The notes: a model not told the origin generated them from the sequence alone. A DNA stretch of 64,000 bases from Miltochrista miniata (GCA_933228765.1 OW121755.1:15292184-15356183); one strand, 5' to 3'; counted from the first letter of the stretch, positions 50,615-60,040 are shown. Translations and numbers: made by a program.

Positions 50615-53600
50615 TTGAAATCTTATCTTTTGCAATAACTCGTTTATCATCATCACCAGACAGCGCAATTTTTGTTACAGCACATGTAAATAGCTCATGT
50701 TTTATTGACTTAAATAAAACATTTGTTTTATGAACAATTTCATTGTTGTAAAGTGTTTTTTTGTAATCGAAAACGTTAATGTCACGTACAACATTCTTTT
50801 TAATACCCTTGGCTTTTTTAATAGTGCTATCAATGGTTTTGATACAATATAACTTTGATCTCAACCCAACGAATTCGCTTATTATTTTACCACCCATTTC
50901 ATCTTTAAATAAGCCTGGTATTTTTTTGTTCTGTATGGGTAAATTATACACATTATTTTTACAAAAATTGCTGGTGTCGAAGTAAGATAAAAAGTTATTT
51001 TTTATGTCTTCATAGAAATCATGGGTTTGTATATGATAAACAAAACTATCTGTGTCCGTGTAACACATCCGTATCCTATCCTTGTAAAAAGGTTGCATGA
51101 CTGAATAGTGAAAGTCATACATATGACTTTTTGATAATTCTAGAACAGCAAATCCAATATATATTGGTTTGTTCAAAACTATTTGTTCAGGATTTAACTG
51201 CACCGCTACTAGATTTTTTGTGAAAACCGTTGCACTATGGAAATTTGGACGAGCAATAAGGTTTTGAGCGCATTTTCTTCGTTTAGTTATGTTTTCGATA
51301 TCTTGCCACTGAGAAACTAAATGGACATTAACCCTGTTTTCAGTATTTTCTAAAGTTTTTCCAAATACACTATTATTCAAGAGCTTAAAAAAGTCTTGTT
51401 CAAAAGTGGAAGAACTTTTTTGTCTCAGTTTGGTGTTTAAATCAATATATTGTTTTAAATATGGGCTTTGTAGAAAACTGATTATTCTATGAATCTTCTT
51501 CAATATCAACCCATGTTTCATACAAGTTTGTAAATGCACGTAATGTATGACATAATTAAATTTATCATATAAATTAGGTATTAGCTTAGAACTCTTTCCC
51601 CCGGGGGGTATAAATTTTTCGGAACAAAATGGTAAATCGTTGTGCAAGTTATGCAAATGCTTAGGGTATGCTATATCCACTTCCAAAATATAACCATAAT
51701 CAGCATCAATTGCAATTTTAGTTATATCTAAATTATCAATTTCTTGTTGAGTGAGAAATTTGAAATTAGATAATGGTAAGTATTGACACATACTGTACCC
51801 ATACAAATTATTACAATCTATATAAGAGATATAGGAATCAGGTTCCGAAGATTTGTAATTAGCTAAGTATGTGTTATTTGCTTTAGCATGCCTGTGAGAG
51901 CAGAGGCACACTCCTCCTCTTATACCACTTTGTAACATGCGTATCATAGACAAGTCATTAATTAGTTCCAATTCAACACCTGTTTTTAATAACATAGCGT
52001 CGAAAGATAAACTGGGTGCAGTTAAATAAAAAGATGGATCTAAGTGATAATGTTGTTTGCATGTCTTTCTAAAATTTTCAAAAATATCTGCTAATAAAAG
52101 CACATCAGTTTTTAGATATAAATCCGTATATTCACCTAAACTAGTAATTCTAAATTTTGACCAAACTAAATTTGCATACCGGTAATCATCTTCAGAAACA
52201 TTTTCATCATTAAGGGAACTATAAAAGTATTTCTTTGGAGGTAAAAAAATTTCATCATACCGTTTCCACGAATCCATATATTCATATGGATAAATACCTT
52301 TGCGAGTAAGTAGTTGGAATTCATCAGGAACAGGGAAGTGATTTTGTAAATGTTTAAACATTTCTGGTGTTAAAGTTTTACTTAATTTGTCTAAACTTGT
52401 ACCCAAAAATTTAAATGAATCAAGAAAACGCATTTGAAAAAACTTATTATTTGAAACTGATACAAATTTCGTAAATGAGATATAGTTTTCTTTATTTTTA
52501 GGTATTATTTTTATTTCACCAGGGACGTCACCCAACGCTTTAATAAATAAATGACAATCATAACCAGCTAAGTTATGAAAAAAAATGGGGACAAATGCGG
52601 GCATTTTATATTGCAAATTACAGAACGAATGCGCAGCTCCTCGATAACGACCGGTAAGATGACAATGATCGCGGACTTTGTCACAAAAAATAAAGTTTTG
52701 GCAGATATGACAACGTGTTGCATTTTCAAAATCACACCTGTCCTCCGAGGAAAATATCATTGCAGCAGGCGACTTAATTATATCATAAATTTTTTGTACG
52801 TCTTTAGTTATATAGTCAACAAAGCGCTTATCACAGTCTCTACCTCGATATGACACGTAACGATTATAACGAGGATCATCAGAGCATACAATATAATAAC
52901 CAAAAGCAACCGGCACGTGTTGGTGGAATATATTCGTATTTTTACTAGAACAATTATTATTAGGCTCAGTATTTTTTTGTAACATCGATTCAAAATCTGC
53001 GTAAATACAAAAAGGCATAGTTTGTTTGCGTTCATAGTTTTTAAATTTAATTACTGAACCTTTATTTGGGAGGAGAGTTATTATACCTCCACATAAATGG
53101 TTGTTAAGTTCGTCAGCGGTATTGAAAAATATTAAACATAAATCACAAAGATGTAATCTGTTGTGATGAGATGTGACTTGACTTCTAAAAAGTCTAGAAC
53201 AGTCTTTGATCAAACAATAATGAGAAGAGCTGTTATTTTCAAGAAACAGTAAATGAATAATTTTTCCTTTGTACTTTTTATCGATTTCAGATTTATACAA
53301 AGGACCTACAAAGGTTTTATGATTTTTTAAACCATAAATTATAAACTTAATACATGGATTGTTTCTTTCAAATGTTTTAATATCATTAAAGGTCACGGGA
53401 AAAGTGACCTTTAAATTAAATAATTCTCGAAAATTAGGATAAGAATGCGTTCTTTCAGGGTGTTTTTTAGTTGGATATAAAGCCGCTGTTACACACCATA
53501 AAAAACAATATCGATCTTTATTCATAATATTCAAACACGCTTTTTTAGCCTGAATTGATTTGGGTAAACTGATGAAACTCGACCCACCAAGTGGTTGGTA

Positions 53601-54095
53601 TTTATTGAGATTCATCTCAACATACAAATGGTTTATAAATGTCCAACCACTATCACGACCTTCAAACTCTTCAATATTTGTTTTTAAATAATTAACTGTT
53701 TCAATATAAAATTTTTCGAAATCAAAATTAGAATACAATATTTTATTTTTGGTTCCAAAAGATTTCACTTCTTGGGAATTATCTTTGAATTTTAAAAATG
53801 TACCAAAATACTCAAAGTTTACCTTAACACAATTATGCTTAGCAAGAAATTCGATTAGAAGAGATTTTAATTGGTTACGAATATTTAAAAAAAAAGATTC
53901 TACTGACGCTCCCTGAAGTTCATCGCAAGACAATATTTTATATGTTAATATACGATTGCGAAACGCTGAGTTTACGATTTCTACTCCATCACTATGTTTT
54001 ATTGTATGAGTACTTTTCCTATGCAAACTACTTCGTAAATGTCCTATCCATGATTTACTGGGTACGGATGTGTTACACGCAGTACAAAAAGGCAT
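50577..54095 (-). CDS. polB: Polinton protein-primed DNA polymerase B
   Basis: 1172 residues, full length. The N-terminal C2H2-type finger (C4, C7, H19, H25) is followed by a long N-terminal region and then the exonuclease domain: YADFESML (Exo I) near 365 and FHNLAGYDCHLF (Exo II) near 510. Between them lies a zinc/endonuclease VII-like motif, CHICQNF...DHCHLTGRYRGAAHSFC, near 460-490. Polymerase motifs: YIDCNNLYGYSM (A) near 762, LLNNSVFGKTLEN (B) near 908 and YTDTDSFVY (C) near 1014. These are hallmarks of protein-primed family B polymerases that copy linear genomes. Start and end codons are copied in flanking tandem duplications. Confidence 0.96.
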   Translation of the reverse strand: MPFCTACNTSVPSKSWIGHLRSSLHRKSTHTIKHSDGVEIVNSAFRNRILTYKILSCDELQGASVESFFLNIRNQLKSLLIEFLAKHNCVKVNFEYFGTFLKFKDNSQEVKSFGTKNKILYSNFDFEKFYIETVNYLKTNIEEFEGRDSGWTFINHLYVEMNLNKYQPLGGSSFISLPKSIQAKKACLNIMNKDRYCFLWCVTAALYPTKKHPERTHSYPNFRELFNLKVTFPVTFNDIKTFERNNPCIKFIIYGLKNHKTFVGPLYKSEIDKKYKGKIIHLLFLENNSSSHYCLIKDCSRLFRSQVTSHHNRLHLCDLCLIFFNTADELNNHLCGGIITLLPNKGSVIKFKNYERKQTMPFCIYADFESMLQKNTEPNNNCSSKNTNIFHQHVPVAFGYYIVCSDDPRYNRYVSYRGRDCDKRFVDYITKDVQKIYDIIKSPAAMIFSSEDRCDFENATRCHICQNFIFCDKVRDHCHLTGRYRGAAHSFCNLQYKMPAFVPIFFHNLAGYDCHLFIKALGDVPGEIKIIPKNKENYISFTKFVSVSNNKFFQMRFLDSFKFLGTSLDKLSKTLTPEMFKHLQNHFPVPDEFQLLTRKGIYPYEYMDSWKRYDEIFLPPKKYFYSSLNDENVSEDDYRYANLVWSKFRITSLGEYTDLYLKTDVLLLADIFENFRKTCKQHYHLDPSFYLTAPSLSFDAMLLKTGVELELINDLSMIRMLQSGIRGGVCLCSHRHAKANNTYLANYKSSEPDSYISYIDCNNLYGYSMCQYLPLSNFKFLTQQEIDNLDITKIAIDADYGYILEVDIAYPKHLHNLHNDLPFCSEKFIPPGGKSSKLIPNLYDKFNYVIHYVHLQTCMKHGLILKKIHRIISFLQSPYLKQYIDLNTKLRQKSSSTFEQDFFKLLNNSVFGKTLENTENRVNVHLVSQWQDIENITKRRKCAQNLIARPNFHSATVFTKNLVAVQLNPEQIVLNKPIYIGFAVLELSKSHMYDFHYSVMQPFYKDRIRMCYTDTDSFVYHIQTHDFYEDIKNNFLSYFDTSNFCKNNVYNLPIQNKKIPGLFKDEMGGKIISEFVGLRSKLYCIKTIDSTIKKAKGIKKNVVRDINVFDYKKTLYNNEIVHKTNVLFKSIKHELFTCAVTKIALSGDDDKRVIAKDKISTRAWGHTDIFNF

Positions 54096-54726
54096 TATTA
54101 TTATTATTATATATAACCCAATTTATAAACCGAATACATACGAAACTTTTTCAGTCTATAGCTCAATTTATAAAAAATAGAGAATAAAACTACTTTATAA
54201 AAATCTTATCAGAATAATGCACTGGTTCAGTGTCTTGAAATTCTTTAAATGCGAGTCCTAGAAACTCTTGAAGTGACTCCCAAGATAGTAAGGACTCGTC
54301 ACACTGTAGTTTTACAGTCACCACAGATATGTAGTCGTTAGTTTTATACAGTTTAAAATCAATCACATACCCTCCTCGGATGTGTTACACGTAGTACAAA
54401 AAGGCGTTATTATTATTATTATTATTATATATAACCCAATTTATAAACCGAATACATACGAAACTTTTTCAGTCTATAGCTTAATTTATAAAAAATAGAG
54501 AATAAAACTACTTTATAAAAATCTTATCAGAATAATGCACTGGTTCAGTGTCTTGAAATTCTTTAAATGCGAGTCCTAGAAACTCTTGAAGTGACTCCCA
54601 AGATAGTGAGGACTCGTCACACTGTAGTTTTACAGTCACAAGGGCAGTCCTATAGCGCACATCAGCGGCGTGTGATATGTAGTCATTAGTTTTATACAGT
54701 TTAAAATCAATCACATACCCTCCTCC
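54065..54726. repeat. Tandem duplication at the 5' end of PolB
   Basis: Unit 1 (54065-54376) and unit 2 (54377-54726) share CGGATGTGTTACAC, TATATATAACCCAATTTATA, TTATCAGAATAATGCACTGG and AAATCAATCACATACCCTCC. Each contains the first ~10 codons of PolB plus the C-terminal half of the small ORF upstream. Unit 2 has a 30-bp in-frame insertion and a longer (ATT)n tract. Confidence 0.9.
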
Positions 54727-54859
54727 CGTCTTCTTGGAGCGACGGGACGTTCCCGTTGCAACACGGCTCGAGAAACTGGAAGTTAGTTCACGTCGTTCTG
54801 GTTCACTGCAACTGGCTTCTTCGGACCGCAAAATATTCAGGAAGTTTGGTTTATTTTTT
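54508..54859 (-). CDS. Polinton small protein C, last exon
   Basis: An acceptor TTTGTTTCTTTTACAG precedes 54859 on the minus strand, and the frame then runs 117 codons to the stop at 54508. The visible C-terminal block is GGGYVIDFKLYKTNDYIS, VTVKLQCDESSLSWESLQ and EFLGLAFKEFQ. Its strand-acid-strand-helix pattern loosely resembles proteins A and B. A partial duplicate without the first half lies in unit 1 (54193-54375). Phase-compatible with the exon at 55398-55565. Confidence 0.65.
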
Positions 54860-54994
54860 CTGTAAAAGAAACAAAGTGTTAATTATAAACGTACTGAATC
54901 AAAGTGACTAAGAACTTGGGATCAAAGTATACTAAGTATGAATGTTAACAATCAAAACACAAACTTAGTTGAAAAAAGTTGAAGTTTTGAAGCG

Positions 54995-55372
54995 CTCGTG
55001 GCCCCGCGGTCTCAGTGTTCTGTACACGATCACTGTGGTTAGCAAGTTTCGCTGTGGCTGGTCCTCGATGGGTGAGCAATTTGTATCAATTCTTTGTGCG
55101 AGCGTTTCCGTACTTCGGAAGGCACGTTAAGCCGTTGGTCCCGGTTGTCAGTAAAATGGCAGTCGTTAAGCCATGTTGAATGCTTTTCTGAGCGCCTTGA
55201 AAATTTTCAATAGCAGGTAGTCACAACCTGCGCCTATCCATTTCAACATGGCAATACGGCGTTCAGAGTCGGCAGCGTGGGTGTAGCGCCTCCGGTGTTA
55301 CAATCATCTATAAGCTGCGGTGAGCACTTACCATCAGGTGGGTCGTAAGCTTGTCTGTCACCTTAGTAGTAT
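54995..55372 (+). mobile_element. Lepidopteran SINE-like insertion inside the intron
   Basis: Begins about AGCGCTCGTGGCCCCGCGGT and ends GGTGAGCACTTACCATCAGG, TGGGTCGTAAGCTTGTCTGT and ATAAAAAAAG. I recognise the CTTACCATCAGGTGGG... tail from lepidopteran SINEs. It occupies most of the proposed intron 54860-55397, so the intron would be about 160 bp without it. Target duplication not found. Confidence 0.7.
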
Positions 55373-55397
55373 AAAAAAAGAACATAGTGAAACCTAC

Positions 55398-55565
55398 CTC
55401 TGTGTGGTTTTAAGGTCAGATGAATTTCTTTTTCGTCGAACGCTGTCTGACTCCAACGGAGGTGAAGTGAGGATCTTCGATTGTTTTTGCTTTTTCTCCA
55501 CCGGCTTACGTTTCTTTGGTGCAACAGACTCCACTACAGAACACGTTTCAAACTCCGAATCAGAC
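55398..55565 (-). CDS. Polinton small protein C, upstream exon with nuclear-localisation-like sequence
   Basis: Bounded on the minus strand by an acceptor TTGTATCTTAACAG and a donor AG|GTAGGT. It encodes SDSEFETCSVVESVAPKKRK followed by PVEKKQKQSKIL, a basic cluster like a nuclear localisation signal. It ends with two bases of a codon that the next exon (54859) completes, so phases agree. A first exon with the true start would lie further up (above 55580) and was not found. Confidence 0.6.
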
Positions 55566-55599
55566 CTGTTAAGATACAATCAAATCATAAATAAAATAT

Positions 55600-56495
55600 T
55601 CTCAGATTTTCAGTACATCAGGAATAGATAGGACATGAAAGTTAACACAGCCGACAGACAAAAACCGGGTTCGTAACTGAACAACATCATGAGGAATAGA
55701 TAGGATATGAAAATGGGTGCATGAGGTCCAAGCGTCCTCACCTTTAAGCGGTGCACCTGTTGACTAACGGGTGAGGGAACGATAAAGGCATTCCTAGGGG
55801 GTTGGGATGTTAGACAGCAATCGCTACCATCAATGTTGAAAATCAAAAGTCAAACAATAGCTGCTCTAGCAACCAAATAAAACTGGACCCCAGGCTCCAA
55901 ATCCCAGTAGGGTTTGGTAGCTACTGAGAATGCACTAAGATGAAGAGAAGATGAAAATGAACACAGCTAGCAGACAAAAACTAGGTCCATAGCTGAGCAT
56001 TTCTACTATTAAAAGAAGAACTTACTCACATGATAGAAATCTGGTTATTTCTTGTCACTTGTCACTTGTGAGATACTGGTTCGAATGTGATTTTTCATTC
56101 AAAAATTCCGAGTTTTATACAAATAAAATCTCGATTCAGCAATAATTTACCTCACTACAAATTGAACCTTAATAAAATATATTTGCAAGTGTATCATTAT
56201 ATTTATGTTGCTTACGCCCGATTGATCATGAATCATATTTTAAACAAACCTAATCAATTTAAGTCTTTTATAACTGGTACTAGTGGGCGTCCGTGGCTGA
56301 TATTTTACCGGTGAAATATATTCTCAGGATAAAAGTAGTCTAATATTATACATTATTACACCAACTATCTGTCAACCAAAGTCATGGTTTCGAATCCAGA
56401 AATTTGTTTGAGATCTTAGCGATGAATTCAGCACCTATTATGTTGGTTGGTATGCCTGTGCCTACCTCTTCGAGGAATTTTAGATGCTTCGTTTC
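55600..56495. other. Polinton non-coding region
   Basis: AT-rich. Two similar words (CGACAGACAAAAACCGGGTTC and AGCAGACAAAAACTAGGTCC) recur about 300 bp apart, and GCGGTGCACCTGTTGACTAACGGGTGA-like sequence at 55751 resembles the RTE 5' region. No ORF supported. A first exon of protein C may hide here. Confidence 0.45.
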
Positions 56496-58070
56496 CACTT
56501 GTTGAAACGATTACTCCCCTGACCGATAGATGACGTTAGCTGTCTTGTTAATTTGAAAACACATGTAAGCATTTGTAACATATATTTATTCTTACACGTT
56601 TAGTCAAAAGCTGTTGTTTAAAATGAAGTACACACACACTTTTATTTTATTTATATGTAATATTTTAGACGCTGAAAAACAATTAAAATTATTTTTGAGA
56701 TTGAGCACAGCGCCATCTAACGAATATTGGACACACTTGTTAAAACGCTTACTCCCCTGACCGATAGATGACGTTAGCTGTCTTGTTAATTTGAAAACAC
56801 ATGTAAGCATTTGTATCATATATTTATTCTTACACGTTTAGTCAAAAGCTGTTGTTTAAAATGAAGTACACACACACTTTTATTTTATTTATATGTAATA
56901 TTTTAGACGCTGAAAAACAATTAAAATTATTTTTGAGATTGAGCACAGCGCCATCTAACGAATATTGGACACACTTGTTAAAACGCTTACTCCCCTGACC
57001 GATAGATGACGTTAGCTGTCTTGTTAATTTGAAAACACATGTAAGCATTTGTATCATATATTTATTCTTACACGTTTAGTCAAAAGCTGTTGTTTAAAAT
57101 GAAGTACACACACACTTTTATTTTATTTATATGTAATATTTTAGACGCTGAAAAACAATTAAAATTATTTTTGAGATTGAGCACAGCGCCATCTAACGAA
57201 TATTGGACACACTTGTTAAAACGCTTACTCCCCTGACCGATAGATGACGTTAGCTGTCTTGTTAATTTGAAAACACATGTAAGCATTTGTATCATATATT
57301 TATTCTTACACGTTTAGTCAAAAGCTGTTGTTTAAAATGAAGTACACACACACTTTTATTTTATTTATATGTAATATTTTAGACGCTGAAAAACAATTAA
57401 AATTATTTTTGAGATTGAGCACAGCGCCATCTAACGAATATTGGACACACTTGTTAAAACGCTTACTCCCCTGACCGATAGATGACGTTAGCTGTCTTGT
57501 TAATTTGAAAACACATGTAAGCATTTGTATCATATATTTATTCTTACACGTTTAGTCAAAAGCTGTTGTTTAAAATGAAGTACACACACACTTTTATTTT
57601 ATTTATATGTAATATTTTAGACGCTGAAAAACAATTAAAATTATTTTTGAGATTGAGCACAGCGCCATCTAACGAATATTGGACACACTTGTTAAAACGC
57701 TTACTCCCCTGACCGATAGATGACGTTAGCTGTCTTGTTAATTTGAAAACACATGTAAGCATTTGTATCATATATTTATTCTTACACGTTTAGTCAAAAG
57801 CTGTTGTTTAAAATTAAGTACACACACACACACACACACACACACTTTTATTTTATTTATATGTAATATTTTAGACGCTGAAAAACAATAATGAGAGAGG
57901 CACAGCGCCATCTAACAGATATTGGACACACTTGTTGAAACATTTACTCCCCTGACCATTAGATGACGCTAGCTGTCTTGTTAATTTGAAAACACATGTA
58001 AGCATTTGTATCATATAATTATATATTCTTACACGTTTAGTCAAAAGCTGTTATTTGAAATATCAGCAGT
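56496..58070. repeat. 238-bp tandem repeat array (6+ copies) in the Polinton
   Basis: The word TTACTCCCCTGACCGATAGA starts at 56511, 56749, 56987, 57225, 57463 and 57701 (exact 238-bp spacing), then a diverged copy at 57944. Each unit contains GCGCCATCTAACGAATATTG and TGACGTTAGCTGTCTTG. The inner five units are nearly identical, so homogenised; the 71-codon minus-strand ORFs repeated in each are repeat artefacts. Confidence 0.97.
57819..57846. repeat. (AC)n expansion in the last array unit
   Basis: About thirteen AC units where other units have four or five. Confidence 0.95.
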
Positions 58071-58365
58071 TGCATTTTTTATACTAGGTATGTTGAAAAT
58101 TATTTATTATGAATGTAACATTATATGCAATTCAAACAGGAAAAGAGTCCGATAACATTATATCCAATTTAAACAGGAAAAGAATTCGATCACATAAAAT
58201 TAATTAGACATAAAATATGATGAATGGATGATTTCACAAAAATCTTGTTGTTGAAATGTTTAAGCGGAAACGGAAAGTAATATAATATTCAACAATTAAA
58301 TTAACTAAAACTGAGAAATTTGATATGAGTGATGTGTTTACGTTTGACGTATGTTGAAACATAAA

Positions 58366-58853
58366 AGATACCTATTTGCTTCAGCCTCAGTGTCTTAAAA
58401 CAAAGGTGTACAACCAATGTGTATTACCCGTGATGACTTATGGTTCTGAGATGTGGTGCATCACAAAAGGTCTTTTCAGACGGCTCAAAGTCGCGCAGCG
58501 AACTATGGAGAGGGCTATGCTTAGCATTTCTCTACGTGATCGAATCAGGAATGAGGACATCCGTAGAAGAACTAATGTTGCTAACATAGCTCGCAGGATT
58601 AGTTAGCTGAAGTGGCAATGGGCCAGCCACATAGCGCGAAGATCGGACGGTCGATGGGGCAAAAAGATCCTTGTCCACTCAAGCCGCGCACCGGCAGGCG
58701 CGGTGTGGGACGGTCACCTACCAGCTGGACCAACGACCTGGTGAAAATTGGTGGGTCTCATTGGATGCAGGTGGCAATGAACCGGTCTGGCTGGAAATCA
58801 TTTAAAGAGGTCTATGTTCAGCAGTGGACAGCGATAGGTTGAGATGGTGATTT
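58366..58853 (+). pseudogene. RTE-like LINE 3' fragment inside the Polinton right end
   Basis: Frames read LKTKVYNQCVLPVMTYGSEM, RLKVAQRTMERAML and SLRDRIRNEDIRRRT, then after a TAG (58604) continue WQWASHIARR and, in another frame, WTNDLVKIGGSHWMQVAMNR and EVYVQQWTAIG. This is the C-terminus of an RTE-type LINE ending in a GAGATGGTGAT tail. It abuts the inner edge of the right TIR with no intervening base. Confidence 0.85.
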
Positions 58854-59013
58854 GCTTCAGCAAGTTTTATTTTATAAATTATTTTTTATAAAAATGTTTG
58901 GTTAGGTTACATTTTTAAAATGTGGAATATTGGGCGATCTGTCCCACGTGAGCAAGGAGCGATAGCGACGATGCGAACTTAAAGTGGGACAGAATGCCCA
59001 ATATTCCACTACT
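58854..59013 (-). repeat. Polinton right terminal inverted repeat (160 bp)
   Basis: Complement of 41516-41675 with three mismatches (about 98% identity). The detectable homology ends exactly where the RTE fragment begins, so the ancestral TIR may have been longer. Confidence 0.96.
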
Positions 59014-59019
59014 GGTAGA
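59014..59019 (+). repeat. Polinton target-site duplication, right copy
   Basis: GGTAGA, identical to 41510-41515. Confidence 0.95.
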
Positions 59020-59066
59020 AGTCCGGCATAACATCCATGAGCATTTTCCCTCACGTAAAAAAAAAC
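59020..59066 (+). mobile_element. R1-like LINE 3' end, right part
   Basis: AGTCCGGCATAACATCCATG, then TTTTCCCTCACGTAAAAAAAAAC matches 1307-1355 of the first LINE copy including the poly(A) start; it completes the fragment at 41163-41515. Confidence 0.92.
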
Positions 59067-59129
59067 AAAAGAGAGAAGGGCAGTCGGGTGAGACCGGCTC
59101 ACAGCTTCTACCCAATGGCATTTGACATC

Positions 59130-59335
59130 TTAGGTCGTATGTCCGACTCCCAAACTGAATTTCGACAAACCCTTCTACGACATGATTTTACTTCGACAAC
59201 ATGAAAATCCGATACGACTCAATTTCGACAATATTTTAGATCGAAACAACCTAATGTCGACACTACTGTACTCTGACAAAGCGTTTCTTCTTTTGTCGAC
59301 ACCAATTTTATCGACCACAAAAACGTATTAGTTCC
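59130..59335. repeat. Diverged TTCGACA-motif cluster
   Basis: Recurrent TTTCGACAA, CTTCGACAACATG and GTCGACAC words every 20-40 bases; possibly the end of a foldback element. No coding. Confidence 0.5.
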
Positions 59336-59520
59336 AAGTACACTCACTAGCTGCCGTCAGCACCAAATGGCAATTTTCAATGTGTCCATTTCGATTGCTC
59401 GGCCAATATATCGTAGAAAAAAGAAACTTATGTCAGCATTTCGAAGGAATTCGTAGAAAACGAACAGTGAAAACCGCAAATTCGAAGAGTCAATATTTAG
59501 AAAGTTATAAGGGTTTAACC

Positions 59521-60040
59521 GTGGCCGCGCAGTCCGCATGAATTCAACTGCGCGGCCACCAGTTCTATTGAACGGAACTACGTACAAGTCTAATTCTTTT
59601 TGCTAATCACTGATACGATTTCGAAGAAAATGTAGATTATAAAAATAAAGCCCTACTATTTGAACTTCACGACATACGGCACTCCAAAGTTATGGCCGCG
59701 CAGTCCGCATAAAGCGAACCGCGCGGCCACCAGTTCTCATTAACGGAGCATTGTAGAAGTCTAATTCTTTTTGCTAATCACTGATACGATTTCGAAGAAA
59801 AAGTAGATTTGAAAAATATAGCCCTAAAGTTTGAACTTCTCGTTCTACAGCACTTACGTAAGGGCGAACCGCGCGGCCACGTGTTTCTTAAAGTGGAGCT
59901 TAAACAGAATTTGGTAGAGGTCTCATTATTTTTGCTAATCATTGATACGATTTCGAAGAATATGTAGATATCATGAATGAAGTTCTAATGCTTGAAAATC
60001 ACGAGTTACAGAACTTAAACCCTGTAACTCGAGTTAAAAG
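59521..60040. repeat. ~170-bp tandem array with GC-rich palindrome in each unit
   Basis: Three units share TCTAATTCTTTTTGCTAATC and GATACGATTTCGAAGAA. Units 1 and 2 each have GGCCGCGCAGTCCGCAT facing GCGCGGCCACCAGTTCT; unit 3 keeps only the second half. The palindromic GGCCGCGC...GCGCGGCC could form a cruciform. Confidence 0.85.

Larger units (their letters stand above)
41516..59013. mobile_element. Complete Polinton/Maverick element, 17,498 bp
   Basis: Terminal inverted repeats begin 5'-AG, there is a 6-bp target duplication GGTAGA (41510-41515 and 59014-59019), and the full Polinton core is present: protein-primed PolB, retroviral-type integrase, FtsK/HerA-type ATPase, adenain-like protease, major and minor capsid proteins. 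Plus-strand genes occupy 41814-48609 and minus-strand genes 48859-55565, converging in the middle; 55.6-58.85 kb is non-coding and repetitive. All core ORFs are open. With capsid genes present it could in principle form particles; that is family knowledge, not observed here. Confidence 0.97.

Noticed and set aside
56604..57771. Five identical 71-codon minus-strand ORFs spaced 238 bp apart
   Set aside because: They are produced by the tandem repeat; no family features, and they vanish in the diverged edge units.
41510..59019. A free virus genome or assembly contaminant rather than an integrated element
   Set aside because: The exact GGTAGA duplication and continuity of the split LINE on both sides show chromosomal integration.
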